Positions 1 through 8,574 of a DNA stretch of 64,000 nucleotides are shown one piece after another. The stretch is from NCBI GenBank assembly GCA_017303415.1, contig JAFLBJ010000001.1, forward strand, positions 2,976,001 through 3,040,000. Reading direction: 5' to 3'. Both the position numbers and the translations under genes were made by a program. Positions within the stretch are counted from its first letter, which is position 1. Each line of letters begins with the position of its first letter. This DNA is from Chitinophagales bacterium. GTDB lineage: Bacteria; Bacteroidota; Bacteroidia; Chitinophagales; Chitinophagaceae. The notes beneath the pieces were generated by a model, which did not search any database, had not been told where the DNA came from, and saw only the letters and a list, made by a program, of their open reading frames with translations.

Positions 1-618
1 CACCACTTTGAACTCCATGGTCTTACCAACAAACTGATCGTAGTCGGTAACAGGTTTAACATCGATCTGAGATCCGGGAAGGAAGGTTTCCATTCCGAAT
101 ACATCCACGATAAGACCACCTTTGGTCTTGTTGGTAACGGTACCGGTAATAACCTCGCCCGTTTTGTGAACTTCCATGATACGCTCCCAGGCACGTGTGA
201 TACGAGCTTGCTTGCGGCTCAGGTTAAGGTGACCATCCCGGTCCTCTTTTTCCACTACCATTACTTCCACTTCATCACCGATCTTCAGATTGGGGATGTC
301 ACGGAATTCATTGAGGGAAACCAATCCATCACTTTTGAAACCGATATTCAGTACAACATCAGTCTTGGTAAGACCAACCACCGTACCAGCCATCAGTTCT
401 CCGTCTACGATGTTACGGAAAGTAGCATCATACACTTTGTCATACTTCTCTTTTTCGTCCTTGCTGTACAACGATACATTGCGCTTGTCAATTGACCAGT
501 CAAAATCGTCGTGAGCAGTCTCCACAGGTACATTTTGTGTCGCTGTAGCCGCCACGGTTTCCACCACGGGCGCCTCCTGGGATTCAGCGTTTGGGTTAAC
601 AATATTGTTTTCAGACAT
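1..618 (-). CDS. rpsA: 30S ribosomal protein S1, N-terminal part (cut by window edge)
   Basis: The frame reads from an ATG at 616-618 to the window edge with no stop, giving about 206 residues. After an acidic, Ala/Val-rich N-terminal stretch (about residues 1-40) comes a first S1 OB-fold at about residues 70-138 (DGELMAGTVVGLTKTDVVL, then GFKSDGLVSLNEF), and a second begins near residue 155 (GEVITGTVTNKTKGGLIVDV). S1 holds mRNA on the 30S subunit; several S1 domains are expected beyond the edge. A good Bacteroidota promoter lies upstream and there is no Shine-Dalgarno sequence. Confidence 0.93.
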   Translation of the reverse strand, partial: MSENNIVNPNAESQEAPVVETVAATATQNVPVETAHDDFDWSIDKRNVSLYSKDEKEKYDKVYDATFRNIVDGELMAGTVVGLTKTDVVLNIGFKSDGLVSLNEFRDIPNLKIGDEVEVMVVEKEDRDGHLNLSRKQARITRAWERIMEVHKTGEVITGTVTNKTKGGLIVDVFGMETFLPGSQIDVKPVTDYDQFVGKTMEFKVV

Positions 619-651
619 GATAAAATTCCCGAGGGATTTAATTCGGGGGTG

Positions 652-682
652 CAAAGATAGGAAATTATTTCAGGCGAAACAA
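652..682 (-). promoter_or_regulatory. promoter of rpsA
   Basis: On the minus strand TATCTTTG (652-659) matches the Bacteroidota -7 box TAnnTTTG exactly. A TTG at about 680-682 lies 23 nt upstream, the usual -33 spacing. The leader to the rpsA ATG is about 25-30 nt. Confidence 0.75.
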
Positions 683-707
683 GTAAATAAACGTTTGAAA
701 ATCAAGG

Positions 708-811
708 AGTAAGAAATGAGAAATAGGGAACATAAAAGAAGGAATAAGGAAGGGGTTGCCCTACTACCTTATTCCTCATTTATATTCCTGATTCCTTATT
801 TCTTATTTCTC
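708..811. repeat. heptamer hairpin element, GGAATAA class
   Basis: A left arm of 7-nt units close to AATAAGG (708-756) is followed after a short spacer by inverted units close to CCTTATT (about 768-811). The arms are imperfect but keep the 7-nt register. The right arm contains the TAA stop (803-805) of the flavoprotein gene. It belongs to the same class as 49608-49683 and 51335-51439. Confidence 0.8.
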
Positions 812-2023
812 AATGCCCACCGCTTTTGCCACACAAAACCCGCTTGTCCAGGCATGCTGAAAATTGAATCCGCCAGTCACTCCATCCACGTCCATGATCT
901 CTCCGGCAAAGTATAATCCCGGCACGATCCGGCTCTGGCAGGTTTGGGGATCTATTTCGGAAAGTTTGATACCTCCTGCTGTGACAAATTCCTCTTTAAA
1001 GGTTGTTTTACCCTTTACCTCGGCTTCCCAGGCAGTGAGCAATTGAATCAGTTTATTCGTTTCCCTGGCTGGTAATTCACCCCATCGCTGTTCTGGTTTT
1101 AACCCGGATTGATAGAGGAGAAATTCCCAGAGCCTTGCCGGTAATGAAACCGGGCATCGGTTGATTGCACGTCGTGGATGCAGTACACGTTGTTCCTGAA
1201 ACAGGTTTCTCCAATCGTTCTCTTTCATTTCTTCCATCCAGTTGACCTGTACAGAGAAATTCCAGTTGCGTGCCGCCAGTTCGCGGGCACCCCATGCACT
1301 GGATTTTAAAACGGCTGGACCACTCAATCCCCAATGGGTGATCAGCAGCGGACCTTGTTGTTCCAGTTTTGTCCCTTGTATCCTCACCCGGGCGGTTGGT
1401 ACCGATACGCCCATGAGTTTTGAAATAGGGTGACCCGGTAGATTAAACGTGAATAAAGAAGGAACAGGTCGTTCGATAGAATGGCCCAGTGCCTCGATCC
1501 AGGCAAAGGATTCTGGTTTTGCATAGCCTCCCGTGGCGATGCATACGGCTCTGGTCAAAACGGATCGGCCATCCTTTAATTCAATAAAAAATCCGTTTTC
1601 ATTTTTTTTTACCGCTATTACATCGGCCTGCATCCACAGTTCAACGCCATATTGATTGATCTCCTTCATCAGACAATCAATAATTGTTTGCGAAGAATCG
1701 GATGTGGGAAACATCCGGCCATCGGGTTCTGTTTTTAACTTCACCCCTCTTTCCTCAAACCAGTTCACTGTGTCCGTTGTGAAGAATTCATGAAAGGATT
1801 TTTTGACAAAGTTTTGTCCCCGGGGATAGCGTTTACTCATTTCCCCTATATCAAAACAGGCATGGGTGACATTGCACCGCCCCCCACCGGATACTTTTAC
1901 TTTCGAAAGTAGTTTACCCGATTTCTCCAATACCAACACCTTTATGCCCGCATGTAGCCTGGCCGCATTGGCCGCACAAAATATGCCGGCTGCCCCTCCT
2001 CCTATAATGACCAGGTCAGTCAA
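803..2023 (-). CDS. HI0933/BaiN-type FAD-binding oxidoreductase
   Basis: 406 aa, a normal length for the HI0933 (YhiN/BaiN, 'aminoacetone oxidase family') flavoproteins, whose true substrates are largely unknown. An N-terminal Rossmann FAD site IIGGGAAGI (residues 6-14) is followed by the family signature KVSGGGRCNVTH (about 43-54). The C-terminal FAD motif GLYFAGEIMDVDGVTGGFN lies near residue 370. The start is TTG (2021-2023), because an in-frame TAA lies three codons upstream and the Rossmann strand begins at residue 3. The stop codon lies inside the adjacent heptamer element. It is soluble and probably cytoplasmic, and divergent from the acyltransferase at 2212. Confidence 0.85.
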   Translation of the reverse strand: MTDLVIIGGGAAGIFCAANAARLHAGIKVLVLEKSGKLLSKVKVSGGGRCNVTHACFDIGEMSKRYPRGQNFVKKSFHEFFTTDTVNWFEERGVKLKTEPDGRMFPTSDSSQTIIDCLMKEINQYGVELWMQADVIAVKKNENGFFIELKDGRSVLTRAVCIATGGYAKPESFAWIEALGHSIERPVPSLFTFNLPGHPISKLMGVSVPTARVRIQGTKLEQQGPLLITHWGLSGPAVLKSSAWGARELAARNWNFSVQVNWMEEMKENDWRNLFQEQRVLHPRRAINRCPVSLPARLWEFLLYQSGLKPEQRWGELPARETNKLIQLLTAWEAEVKGKTTFKEEFVTAGGIKLSEIDPQTCQSRIVPGLYFAGEIMDVDGVTGGFNFQHAWTSGFCVAKAVGIEK

Positions 2024-2211
2024 CGTGTGTTAAATTGATTTAGAAAAAATGAAACCATCGGTTGAAACGATAATCCTCATCAAATATAGGATGGCCTAAC
2101 CCAAATGCAAGGGGTAGGATGTAATGTGTTCTCGCGCATTGGCGATTAAACCAAAAAAATCTTACTAATTAAAGTTTCCAAAAGTCAGTACATTTAAAAA
2201 AACTAACGCTT

Positions 2212-3162
2212 TTGCTTTACGCTGCGCTCAAAATCATTGGGCAACCTGCCATCCGGATCTTTTGCAAGAGAGTGGATATTGATGATCCATCTTTTCTTCG
2301 GGAAAAAGGCCCCTTGCTTTTGGCGGCCAATCACCCCAATTCCTTTTTGGACGCCATCATTCTCGATCTGTATTTTGAAATGCCCATCTATTCTTTGGCC
2401 CGGGGCGATGCCTTTTACAGCCCCTCTGTCACCCGGATACTTACGGCCCTCAAGATACTGCCTGTGTACCGCACCAGTGAAGGGGTAGAGAACCTGTCTG
2501 ATAATTACAAGACCTTTGATAGTTGCCTTGACCTGTTCAGGAAAAATGGCGTGGTGTTGATGTTCAGCGAAGGCAAGTGCATTAATGAATGGCATTTACG
2601 ACCCTTGAAAAAAGGTACAGCGCGTCTTGCCATCAAGGCCTGGGAAGAAGGGATACCGCTGAAGGTGTTACCCGTTGCCCTGAACTATGATTCCTTTGAC
2701 AAATTGGGGAAAACGGTGATTATCCGTTTTGGGAAAATGATCCACAAGGAAGACATTCCCTTTGATCAACCGGATGGTCAGCGAAACAATGCCTTCAATC
2801 AATTATTACGCGCCGAACTTGAAAAAGGTGTTTTTGAAATTGATAAACAAGATGAAGAAAAAAGAGAAGCCTTGTTTGAAACCAAATCACCGGTCTGGAA
2901 AAAAATAGTATTGGCTGTTCCTGCCCTGTTGGGCTGGCTCACCCATGCGCCCCTCTATCTTCCTTTGAGAACCTGGGCACGAAAAAAATACCTACGCTCC
3001 GATCACTACGACTCCGTAATGATGGGGCTTTTATTATTGGCCTATCCTGTTTACCTGATCTTGTTTACGCTGGTGGTTTCTTTATTGTTGCCTATTGGTG
3101 TGGGTGCCCTGGGTTGTTTTCTGCTCCTGCCTCTGCTGGCCTGGTGTTATGTACAGGTTTAG
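2212..3162 (+). CDS. PlsC-like lysophospholipid/glycerol-phosphate acyltransferase
   Basis: 316 aa. The acyltransferase motif appears as NHPNSFLDA near residue 40, so the usual HX4D is HX5D here, a spacing I recall in several Bacteroidota homologues. The second conserved block is MFSEGKC near residue 120. The last 50 residues form hydrophobic membrane segments. Its likely role is acyl transfer to a lysophospholipid or related acceptor at the inner membrane; the acceptor cannot be read from sequence. The start is TTG, because an in-frame stop at 2170-2172 leaves no ATG. Its TAG overlaps the convergent AAA/DUF4143 stop by 4 nt. Confidence 0.75.
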   Translation: MLYAALKIIGQPAIRIFCKRVDIDDPSFLREKGPLLLAANHPNSFLDAIILDLYFEMPIYSLARGDAFYSPSVTRILTALKILPVYRTSEGVENLSDNYKTFDSCLDLFRKNGVVLMFSEGKCINEWHLRPLKKGTARLAIKAWEEGIPLKVLPVALNYDSFDKLGKTVIIRFGKMIHKEDIPFDQPDGQRNNAFNQLLRAELEKGVFEIDKQDEEKREALFETKSPVWKKIVLAVPALLGWLTHAPLYLPLRTWARKKYLRSDHYDSVMMGLLLLAYPVYLILFTLVVSLLLPIGVGALGCFLLLPLLAWCYVQV

Positions 3163-4328
3163 TCAATGGTAACCGGGTAGTCATGGAGAAATTTCAGCCA
3201 AGGCTGAATGGAAATTCCATTTGATCGGTTCTCAGTTTGGTTGCCGTTATATATCACCCACCCTTTTTTTTGCCCGGTAAGTTTTTGGTAAAAAACAAGG
3301 TTGTCAGTGTATGCATCGTTGATCGTTTTACCTGATTTTATTTCAATGGGGAGTCCCATTGTTCCTTCATCCGCGATCACATCGATCTCATGACCGGTTT
3401 TATCCCGCCAAAAAAAGTAGTTGGGCACTTTCCCCTGGTTAGTCTTTTTCTTATATAATTCGGAAACGATCATTGTTTCAAATAGATTTCCTTTTATCGG
3501 ATTATTTTCCAACAAGCGGGCATCGGTTAATCCCAATAAGGAGCAGACCAGACCTGTATCATAAAAATAAACCTTGGGGCGCTTGATTATGACTTTATTG
3601 AAGTTTCGATAATAGGGTCTTAATAAAAAAATGATAAAACTACTTTCCAAGATACCGATCCATGACTGAATGGTTTTGGTGTCCACCCCTGCTTCTAATG
3701 CCAGGGAGGTCAGGTTGAGCTCATGCCCTGTTCTTCCGGCAAGTAGGCGCATGAACCGCTCAAAAATAATCAGGTCAGTGATATTTTTAATTTGCCTGAC
3801 ATCACGTTCAATATAGGTCCGGATATAATTAGGATACCAATCCTCAGGCGCTATCTTTCTGTCATGTACCGGAGGATACAGCCCTTTGATCAGGAGCTCG
3901 TTTATCTCAGGTTTCTGGTCGGGGGTAAATAACTCAAGAACGGAAAATGGCAATAATTGTATCATAGCCACTCTTCCAGCCAGACTTTGTGTGATGTTTT
4001 GTTGAAGGAGATAATTATTCGATCCTGTCAATATGAATTTGCCAGATTCATTTGTATTATCCAATCGCTCCTGGAGGTAGGCAAAAAGATCAGGGACTCG
4101 TTGAATCTCATCAAATATGGCTCCTTCACTATTCGCTTCCAAGAATCCACGAGGATCTTCCTGGGCATACTTTCGGGTGTCCGGGTTCTCCAGAGAAACA
4201 TATTTCTTATCGGGGAACAGGCTTTTGACCAAGGTTGTCTTTCCCGATTGACGGGGGCCTAATAGGGCAACCGACTTAAATACTCCAGCCAGGCTCCTGA
4301 TCTTATCCGATGCTAATCGATTGATCAT
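3159..4328 (-). CDS. AAA ATPase with DUF4143 C-terminal domain
   Basis: 389 aa. Walker A is GPRQSGKT (residues 24-31), Walker B-like AIFDEIQRVP is near 71-80, and a sensor-like ILTGSNNYLL follows. The C-terminal DUF4143 domain carries a restriction-nuclease-like motif GHEIDVI near residue 320, then an Ile/Lys core PIEIKSGK. Family members are common, often solitary, and of unknown cellular role, sometimes linked to mobile or defence loci. The frame stays open to 4562, but those codons overlap map; the ATG at 4328 sits 3 nt after a perfect -7 box and starts the conserved domain. A 39-bp perfect palindrome lies just upstream. Confidence 0.85.
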   Translation of the reverse strand: MINRLASDKIRSLAGVFKSVALLGPRQSGKTTLVKSLFPDKKYVSLENPDTRKYAQEDPRGFLEANSEGAIFDEIQRVPDLFAYLQERLDNTNESGKFILTGSNNYLLQQNITQSLAGRVAMIQLLPFSVLELFTPDQKPEINELLIKGLYPPVHDRKIAPEDWYPNYIRTYIERDVRQIKNITDLIIFERFMRLLAGRTGHELNLTSLALEAGVDTKTIQSWIGILESSFIIFLLRPYYRNFNKVIIKRPKVYFYDTGLVCSLLGLTDARLLENNPIKGNLFETMIVSELYKKKTNQGKVPNYFFWRDKTGHEIDVIADEGTMGLPIEIKSGKTINDAYTDNLVFYQKLTGQKKGWVIYNGNQTENRSNGISIQPWLKFLHDYPVTID

Positions 4329-4331
4329 GAA

Positions 4332-4339
4332 CAAATTTA
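4332..4339 (-). promoter_or_regulatory. -7 box immediately before the AAA/DUF4143 start
   Basis: TAAATTTG on the minus strand matches TAnnTTTG exactly and ends 3 nt before the ATG, which predicts a leaderless transcript. Confidence 0.55.
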
Positions 4340-4345
4340 ATGATT

Positions 4346-4384
4346 TTTGGACAAATATGGAATCAGATTCCATATTTGTCCAAA
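4346..4384. repeat. 39-bp perfect palindrome, candidate operator
   Basis: Two 19-nt arms (4346-4364 and 4366-4384) are exact reverse complements around a single central A. The element fills the 59-nt gap between the map stop (4387) and the AAA/DUF4143 start (4328) and covers where its -33 box would be. No T-tract follows on the minus strand, so an operator is more likely than a terminator. The word does not have the 7-nt period of the other palindromes. Confidence 0.8.
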
Positions 4385-4386
4385 TA

Positions 4387-5211
4387 CTACATAACAAATT
4401 GACTGTTAAATGAATAGGAAGGAGAAAGCCAGGTATTCCTTTGCTCGGCTTCTTCGATGGGATGATAATTAGAAAGGATATCCGCCTTGTCTTTGCGAAT
4501 GCATACATCATGTTCAAAGTGTACGGAAGGTTTACCGTCCTTGGTTCGCACGGTCCAGCCATCTGACTCCGTGTACACTTCTTTTTTTCCCAGGTTGATC
4601 ATGGGTTCAATGGCGAGCACAAGTCCTTCTTTGAGTTTGGCGCCGGTACCTCTGCGACCATAGTTGGGCACCTGTGGATCTTCATGCAGGGAACGGCCAA
4701 GACCATGTCCCACGAGTTCACGCACAACGCCGTATCCATGTTTTTTTTCGGTATGCTCCTGGATAGCAAAGGATATATCTCCGACCCGGTTGCCTGCTAT
4801 CGCTTTTTCAATGCCTTTAAAGAGCGATTCTTTGGTAACGTTTATAAGCTGTCTTGTTTCTTCTCCGGGGTCTCCAATAGAAAAAGTATAGGCATGATCA
4901 CCATGCCATCCATCCAAAATGACACCCACATCGATCGTAATGATATCTCCTTCCTTTAATTCTTTTTTATTAGGAAATCCATGTACCACCACATCATTGA
5001 CGGAGATACAGGAATTGAAAGGATATCCATTATATCCCAAAAAAGAAGGAATGGCTTTATGATCACGGATATACTCCCCGATCCGCACATCCAGTGAAAG
5101 GGTATTGATACCCGGTTTTAGCATAGCCGCCACTTCCGTCAGTGTATGACTGACCAGTAGCGCACTGGCGCGCATTTTCTCGATCTCCTCCGATGATTTA
5201 TAGTGGATCAT
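4387..5211 (-). CDS. map: type I methionine aminopeptidase
   Basis: 274 aa. It removes the initiator Met from new proteins. Expected metal and catalytic residues are all present: His77 (VVHGFP), Asp94 (ITIDVG), Asp105 (GDHAYTF), His169 (GHGLGRSLHEDP), Glu202 (AIEPM) and Glu233 (HFEHD). About 25 residues extend past the usual C-terminus. The ATG at 5209-5211 is chosen over an in-frame TTG at 5218-5220 because that TTG is part of the -7 box. It follows secY, as is normal in Bacteroidota, but a hairpin and its own promoter separate it, and infA does not follow. Confidence 0.95.
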   Translation of the reverse strand: MIHYKSSEEIEKMRASALLVSHTLTEVAAMLKPGINTLSLDVRIGEYIRDHKAIPSFLGYNGYPFNSCISVNDVVVHGFPNKKELKEGDIITIDVGVILDGWHGDHAYTFSIGDPGEETRQLINVTKESLFKGIEKAIAGNRVGDISFAIQEHTEKKHGYGVVRELVGHGLGRSLHEDPQVPNYGRRGTGAKLKEGLVLAIEPMINLGKKEVYTESDGWTVRTKDGKPSVHFEHDVCIRKDKADILSNYHPIEEAEQRNTWLSPSYSFNSQFVM

Positions 5212-5217
5212 TGGGTG

Positions 5218-5225
5218 CAAAAATA
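5218..5225 (-). promoter_or_regulatory. -7 box of map
   Basis: TATTTTTG on the minus strand, 6 nt before the map ATG. This is a good consensus match with too little room for a normal 5' leader. Confidence 0.6.
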
Positions 5226-5246
5226 CGAAAATTTCAGGAGGGGAAA

Positions 5247-5288
5247 TAGCTGGAAGCTAAAAGCGCTTAGCGGTTAGCTTTTAGCTTT
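5247..5288. repeat. heptamer hairpin element, GCTAANN class
   Basis: Six 7-nt units in register (tagctgg, aagctaa, aagcgct, tagcggt, tagcttt, tagcttt). The 11-nt arms 5254-5264 and 5277-5287 are perfect reverse complements. It lies upstream of map, one of the few copies not at a gene 3' end. Confidence 0.8.
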
Positions 5289-5331
5289 TGGATTCTTTGA
5301 TCAGGTAAATACTGCAAATCTATGTAATGGA

Positions 5332-5368
5332 AAACGGGTTGTAAGCTTTTTAAACTTACAACCCGTTT
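5332..5368 (-). terminator. hairpin between secY and map, probable end of the S10-spc operon
   Basis: 14-bp perfect arms (5332-5345, 5355-5368) enclose a 9-nt loop, about 65 nt past the secY stop. On the minus strand only a short T run follows, so termination strength is uncertain; the separate map promoter downstream supports a transcription boundary. Confidence 0.55.
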
Positions 5369-5406
5369 CTATAATTTCTTACTGTCTAATAAGGTACAGT
5401 CCCAAC

Positions 5407-5441
5407 TAAATACTAAAAGCCAATAGCTAATAGCTATACCT
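5407..5441. repeat. heptamer element, GCTAANN class, at the secY stop
   Basis: Five units in register (taaatac, taaaagc, caatagc, taatagc, tatacct). The TAG stop of secY (5434-5436) is formed by the repeat word. Confidence 0.7.
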
Positions 5442-6774
5442 GTACTTGCGAAGCCGTTTGTCTGCCCTGAATTCTTCCGCTCTTCATGAGGCCATCATAC
5501 TGGCGCATGAGGAGTTGGGTTTCGATTTGTTGCAGGGTATCGAGGATAACACCCACCATGATGAGCAGGGATGTACCACCAAAGAAGGTAGAGAACCCTT
5601 GTGTAACTCCGAGGCGTTGCGCGAATCCGGGAAGGATACCGACAAAGGCCAGGAGGATGGCTCCGGGAAGGGTGATCTTATCCATGATGGATCCGATATA
5701 ATCAGCGGTAGGCTGTCCGGGTTTTACACCCGGAACGAATCCATTGTTTTGTTTCAGGTTTTCGGCGATCTGTTTCGGGTTGAAGATAAGGGCCGTGTAG
5801 AGGAAGGTAAATCCTATCACAACGACGGCATAGATCAGCATGTACCAGAAATTGCTATGATCGCGGAATATGTTGGAGATATTCTGCCCGGTCTGTGTCT
5901 TGGTCAAAGAGAACAGGGTCGGGATGAACATGATGGCCTGAGCGAAGATGATGGGCATTACACCGGCGCTGTTGACCTTCAGGGGAAGGAACTGGCGGGC
6001 TCCGGCGAATTGGCGATTGCCACCGGCTATCTGTTTGGCATAATTGATGGCCACCTTACGTGTACCCTGGATCAGCATGATACATCCGAGGATGATCGCG
6101 ATCAGGATAACGATCTCCACGATAAAGATGATGATCTGTCCGGGGCGGGTTGTTTTTGCAGAAAATTCCTGGAGGAAAGACTGGGGCAGACGGGCCAGGA
6201 TCCCCACCATGATGATGAGGGAGGTACCATTGCCAAGGCCTTTATCGGTGATGCGCTCACCCAGCCACATTACGAAGAGGGTGCCGGCGGTGAGTACGAC
6301 CACGGTAGATAACCAGAAATAAGCGATGAAATTAGGGTTGATGGCACCGCCTGTGGTTTGGTTCAGATAGGTCACATAAGCGGAGGCCTGTACCAGGGTA
6401 ACGGCTACGGTGAGGTAGCGGGTCCATTGGTTGATCTTTTTACGACCGCTATCTCCTTCTTTCTGGATCTTTTGCATTTGAGGGACCAGTACGGTCATCA
6501 ATTGCATAAAGATCGAAGCGGAGATATAGGGCATGATACCGAGAGCGAAGATCGAAGCCTGGGAGAAGGCTCCACCCGCAAAGGTATCGATCAATCCCAG
6601 CATACCCCCCTGGTTAGAGCTGGTGAATTCGGCCAGCTTGGCGGGGTCGATACCGGGTAATACGATATGCGCACCGATGCGGTAGATCAGGATGAGCAGC
6701 AGAGTAAAAGTGATCTTGTTCCTCAGCTCCTCGATACTCCAGATATTCTTGAGTGTTTGAATTAACTTCTTCAC
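5434..6774 (-). CDS. secY: preprotein translocase subunit SecY
   Basis: 446 aa, about ten transmembrane helices, the normal length. It forms the protein-conducting channel of the SecYEG translocon in the inner membrane. The N-terminus KKLIQTLKNIWSIEELRNK precedes TM1; the plug region, RITDKGLGNGTSLIIMVGI (about residues 176-194) and the C-terminal loop before RLGVTQGFSTFFGGTSLLI are typical. It is the last gene of the S10-spc block, 74 nt after rplO. Confidence 0.97.
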   Translation of the reverse strand: MKKLIQTLKNIWSIEELRNKITFTLLLILIYRIGAHIVLPGIDPAKLAEFTSSNQGGMLGLIDTFAGGAFSQASIFALGIMPYISASIFMQLMTVLVPQMQKIQKEGDSGRKKINQWTRYLTVAVTLVQASAYVTYLNQTTGGAINPNFIAYFWLSTVVVLTAGTLFVMWLGERITDKGLGNGTSLIIMVGILARLPQSFLQEFSAKTTRPGQIIIFIVEIVILIAIILGCIMLIQGTRKVAINYAKQIAGGNRQFAGARQFLPLKVNSAGVMPIIFAQAIMFIPTLFSLTKTQTGQNISNIFRDHSNFWYMLIYAVVVIGFTFLYTALIFNPKQIAENLKQNNGFVPGVKPGQPTADYIGSIMDKITLPGAILLAFVGILPGFAQRLGVTQGFSTFFGGTSLLIMVGVILDTLQQIETQLLMRQYDGLMKSGRIQGRQTASQVQV

Positions 6775-6848
6775 GAGTGATGATCAGTTTATGAGCCTGT
6801 AAAGAAAAAAGACGCAAGTGAAATTGCGTCATTGCAAGTTAGTGAAAA

Positions 6849-7298
6849 TTAGCTTATCAATTCTACGGTTCCACCTGCAGCTTCAATGGCTGTTTTAGCT
6901 TTTTCGCTGATGGCGTTTACGCGGAAGGTCACCTTGCTTTTCAGTTCACCATTTCCCAGGATCTTCACTTTGTCAGTCTGGCTGATCAGCCCGTTGACAT
7001 AGAGGTTTTCCATGGTAAAGTCGGCGATCTTGTATTTTTCTACCAGGTGGTCAACCTGTCCGAGGTTGAATACCTTATATTCTACACGGTTGAAGTTCTT
7101 GAATCCGCGTTTGGGAACACGACGCTGGATGGGCATCTGACCACCTTCGTGGGCCATTTTGTTTTTGAAACCACTACGGCTTTGATGTCCTTTGTTACCT
7201 TTTGTGGAGGTACCACCTTTACCGGAGGCTTCTCCGCGTCCTAAACGTTTTTCTTTGTGAACGGCGCCTTTGGCAGGCTTAAGAGTGTGAAGTTTCAT
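6849..7298 (-). CDS. rplO: 50S ribosomal protein L15
   Basis: 149 aa. The N-terminus MKLHTLKPAKGAVHKEKRLG and the Gly/Lys-rich stretch GRGEASGKGGTSTKGNKGHQ are the L15 signature; the globular C-terminal domain ends ETA-type (AIEAAGGTVELIS). It is a large-subunit protein that assembles late. The usual rpmD-rplO-secY order is kept. Confidence 0.97.
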   Translation of the reverse strand: MKLHTLKPAKGAVHKEKRLGRGEASGKGGTSTKGNKGHQSRSGFKNKMAHEGGQMPIQRRVPKRGFKNFNRVEYKVFNLGQVDHLVEKYKIADFTMENLYVNGLISQTDKVKILGNGELKSKVTFRVNAISEKAKTAIEAAGGTVELIS

Positions 7299-7372
7299 TG
7301 CTTTTATTTTTAACTCATCGCCCCGAAAGCATCAGGGCTCGCTTGAATAATAGGTTGGGTAAAAGAAAGGGC

Positions 7373-7555
7373 TTATGCCAGTTCTTCTACTTTCACCAGG
7401 TGATTTACCTTACGAACCATACCCAGTACCTGCGGAGTGGCTTCCACTTCACGGCTGGAGTTGGTTTTGTTTAGTCCGAGCGCCTTAAGGGTCAGTTTCT
7501 GACGTTCCGGCCGGTCGATCGGGCTTTTTACGAGGGTTATTTTTATCTTTTTCAT
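7373..7555 (-). CDS. rpmD: 50S ribosomal protein L30
   Basis: 60 aa from the ATG at 7553-7555 (MKKIKITLVKSPIDRPERQK), the standard bacterial L30 length. The frame runs upstream into the adjacent heptamer element to a TTG, but those 19 codons translate repeat sequence and are rejected. KTNSSREVEATPQVLGMV matches the L30 core. Confidence 0.95.
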   Translation of the reverse strand: MKKIKITLVKSPIDRPERQKLTLKALGLNKTNSSREVEATPQVLGMVRKVNHLVKVEELA

Positions 7556-7575
7556 TTTCGATGAAGGAGGTTTTC

Positions 7576-7610
7576 TAACAGCTATTAGCTTTGGGCTGTT
7601 AGCTATCAGC
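7576..7610. repeat. heptamer element, GCTAANN class, after rpsE
   Basis: Five units in register on the plus strand (taacagc, tattagc, tttgggc, tgttagc, tatcagc), in the rpsE-rpmD gap, beginning 7 nt after the rpsE stop. Arms pair partly. Confidence 0.75.
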
Positions 7611-7616
7611 ATTTAC

Positions 7617-8135
7617 TTATCCGTTAAAGACTTTCTTCAATCCGATGGTACGTGTTTTGGCGATGTTGATCGGCTCACGCAACATGGCGAGTGCTTTGAA
7701 GGTAGCCTTTACCACGTTGTGTGGATTGGCAGAACCCAGCGATTTGGCCAATACGTCGGTTACTCCAGCGCTTTCCAGAACGGCACGCATGCTACCTCCG
7801 GCGATCACACCCGTACCATGAGCGGCGGGTTTGATCAATACTTTGGCTGCGCCTTCTTTCGCCCACTGATCGTGAGGGATGGTACCGTGCATAATGGGAA
7901 CCTTGATCAGGTTCTTTTTGGCATCTTCGATCCCTTTGGTGATCGCTTCCTGGACTTCTTTGGCTTTACCCAGTCCATGTCCAACGACTCCGTTTTCGTT
8001 ACCAACGACTACCAGGGCGGAGAAACTGAAAGCCCGGCCACCTTTGGTTGTTTTTACCACACGGTTGATCGCTACTACCTTGTCTTTCAACTCCAGGTCG
8101 CCAGCTTTAACTCGGTTTAAAATAACTTTTGCCAT
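7617..8135 (-). CDS. rpsE: 30S ribosomal protein S5
   Basis: 172 aa. The N-terminal double-stranded-RNA-binding-like domain contains [19 protein letters not shown]; the C-terminal domain contains [20 protein letters not shown] and [16 protein letters not shown]5 contributes to decoding accuracy and helicase activity at the mRNA entry. The start ATG is at 8133-8135; the next gene upstream is rplR, 35 nt away. Confidence 0.97.
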   Translation of the reverse strand: MAKVILNRVKAGDLELKDKVVAINRVVKTTKGGRAFSFSALVVVGNENGVVGHGLGKAKEVQEAITKGIEDAKKNLIKVPIMHGTIPHDQWAKEGAAKVLIKPAAHGTGVIAGGSMRAVLESAGVTDVLAKSLGSANPHNVVKATFKALAMLREPINIAKTRTIGLKKVFNG

Positions 8136-8170
8136 TATCTCGTATTGAAATTTCTTGATTAATTAAGCGA

Positions 8171-8530
8171 TTAGAATTGAAGTCCTGCTTCGCGGGCGCC
8201 ATCAGCTACTGCTTTTACGCGGCCATGATACAGGTTACCCCCCCGGTCGAAGACCACCTGGCTAAGGCCAAGGTCAACGGCTTTGCGGGCAATGGCTCCA
8301 CCAACCAGCTTGCTTTTCTCCGTGCGTGTACCTTTCTGAGCCACGATATCTTTATCACGGGAAGAGGCGCTTGCCAGTGTCAGCCCTTGGCTGTCATCGA
8401 TCAGTTGAACATAGATATCCGTATTGCTCCGGAACACCGCCAGGCGTGGTTTCGCAGCGGTTCCGCTTACTTTAGCGCGGACCCGGAACCGGATATTCTG
8501 TTTTTTCTGTGTCTTTACTTTGGGGTTCAT
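8171..8530 (-). CDS. rplR: 50S ribosomal protein L18
   Basis: 119 aa. [20 protein letters not shown] and the C-terminal [20 protein letters not shown] are typical; L18 binds 5S rRNA with L5. Its place between rplF and rpsE is canonical. Confidence 0.97.
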   Translation of the reverse strand: MNPKVKTQKKQNIRFRVRAKVSGTAAKPRLAVFRSNTDIYVQLIDDSQGLTLASASSRDKDIVAQKGTRTEKSKLVGGAIARKAVDLGLSQVVFDRGGNLYHGRVKAVADGAREAGLQF

Positions 8531-8574
8531 CGTCTTTTATTTTGTTCCCGATGCTGCCGGGATCATGTTAATAA

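Noticed and set aside
4329-4562. 78-residue N-terminal extension of the AAA/DUF4143 protein
   Set aside because: It overlaps map and crosses the palindrome and -7 box; the conserved domain starts at the ATG at 4328.
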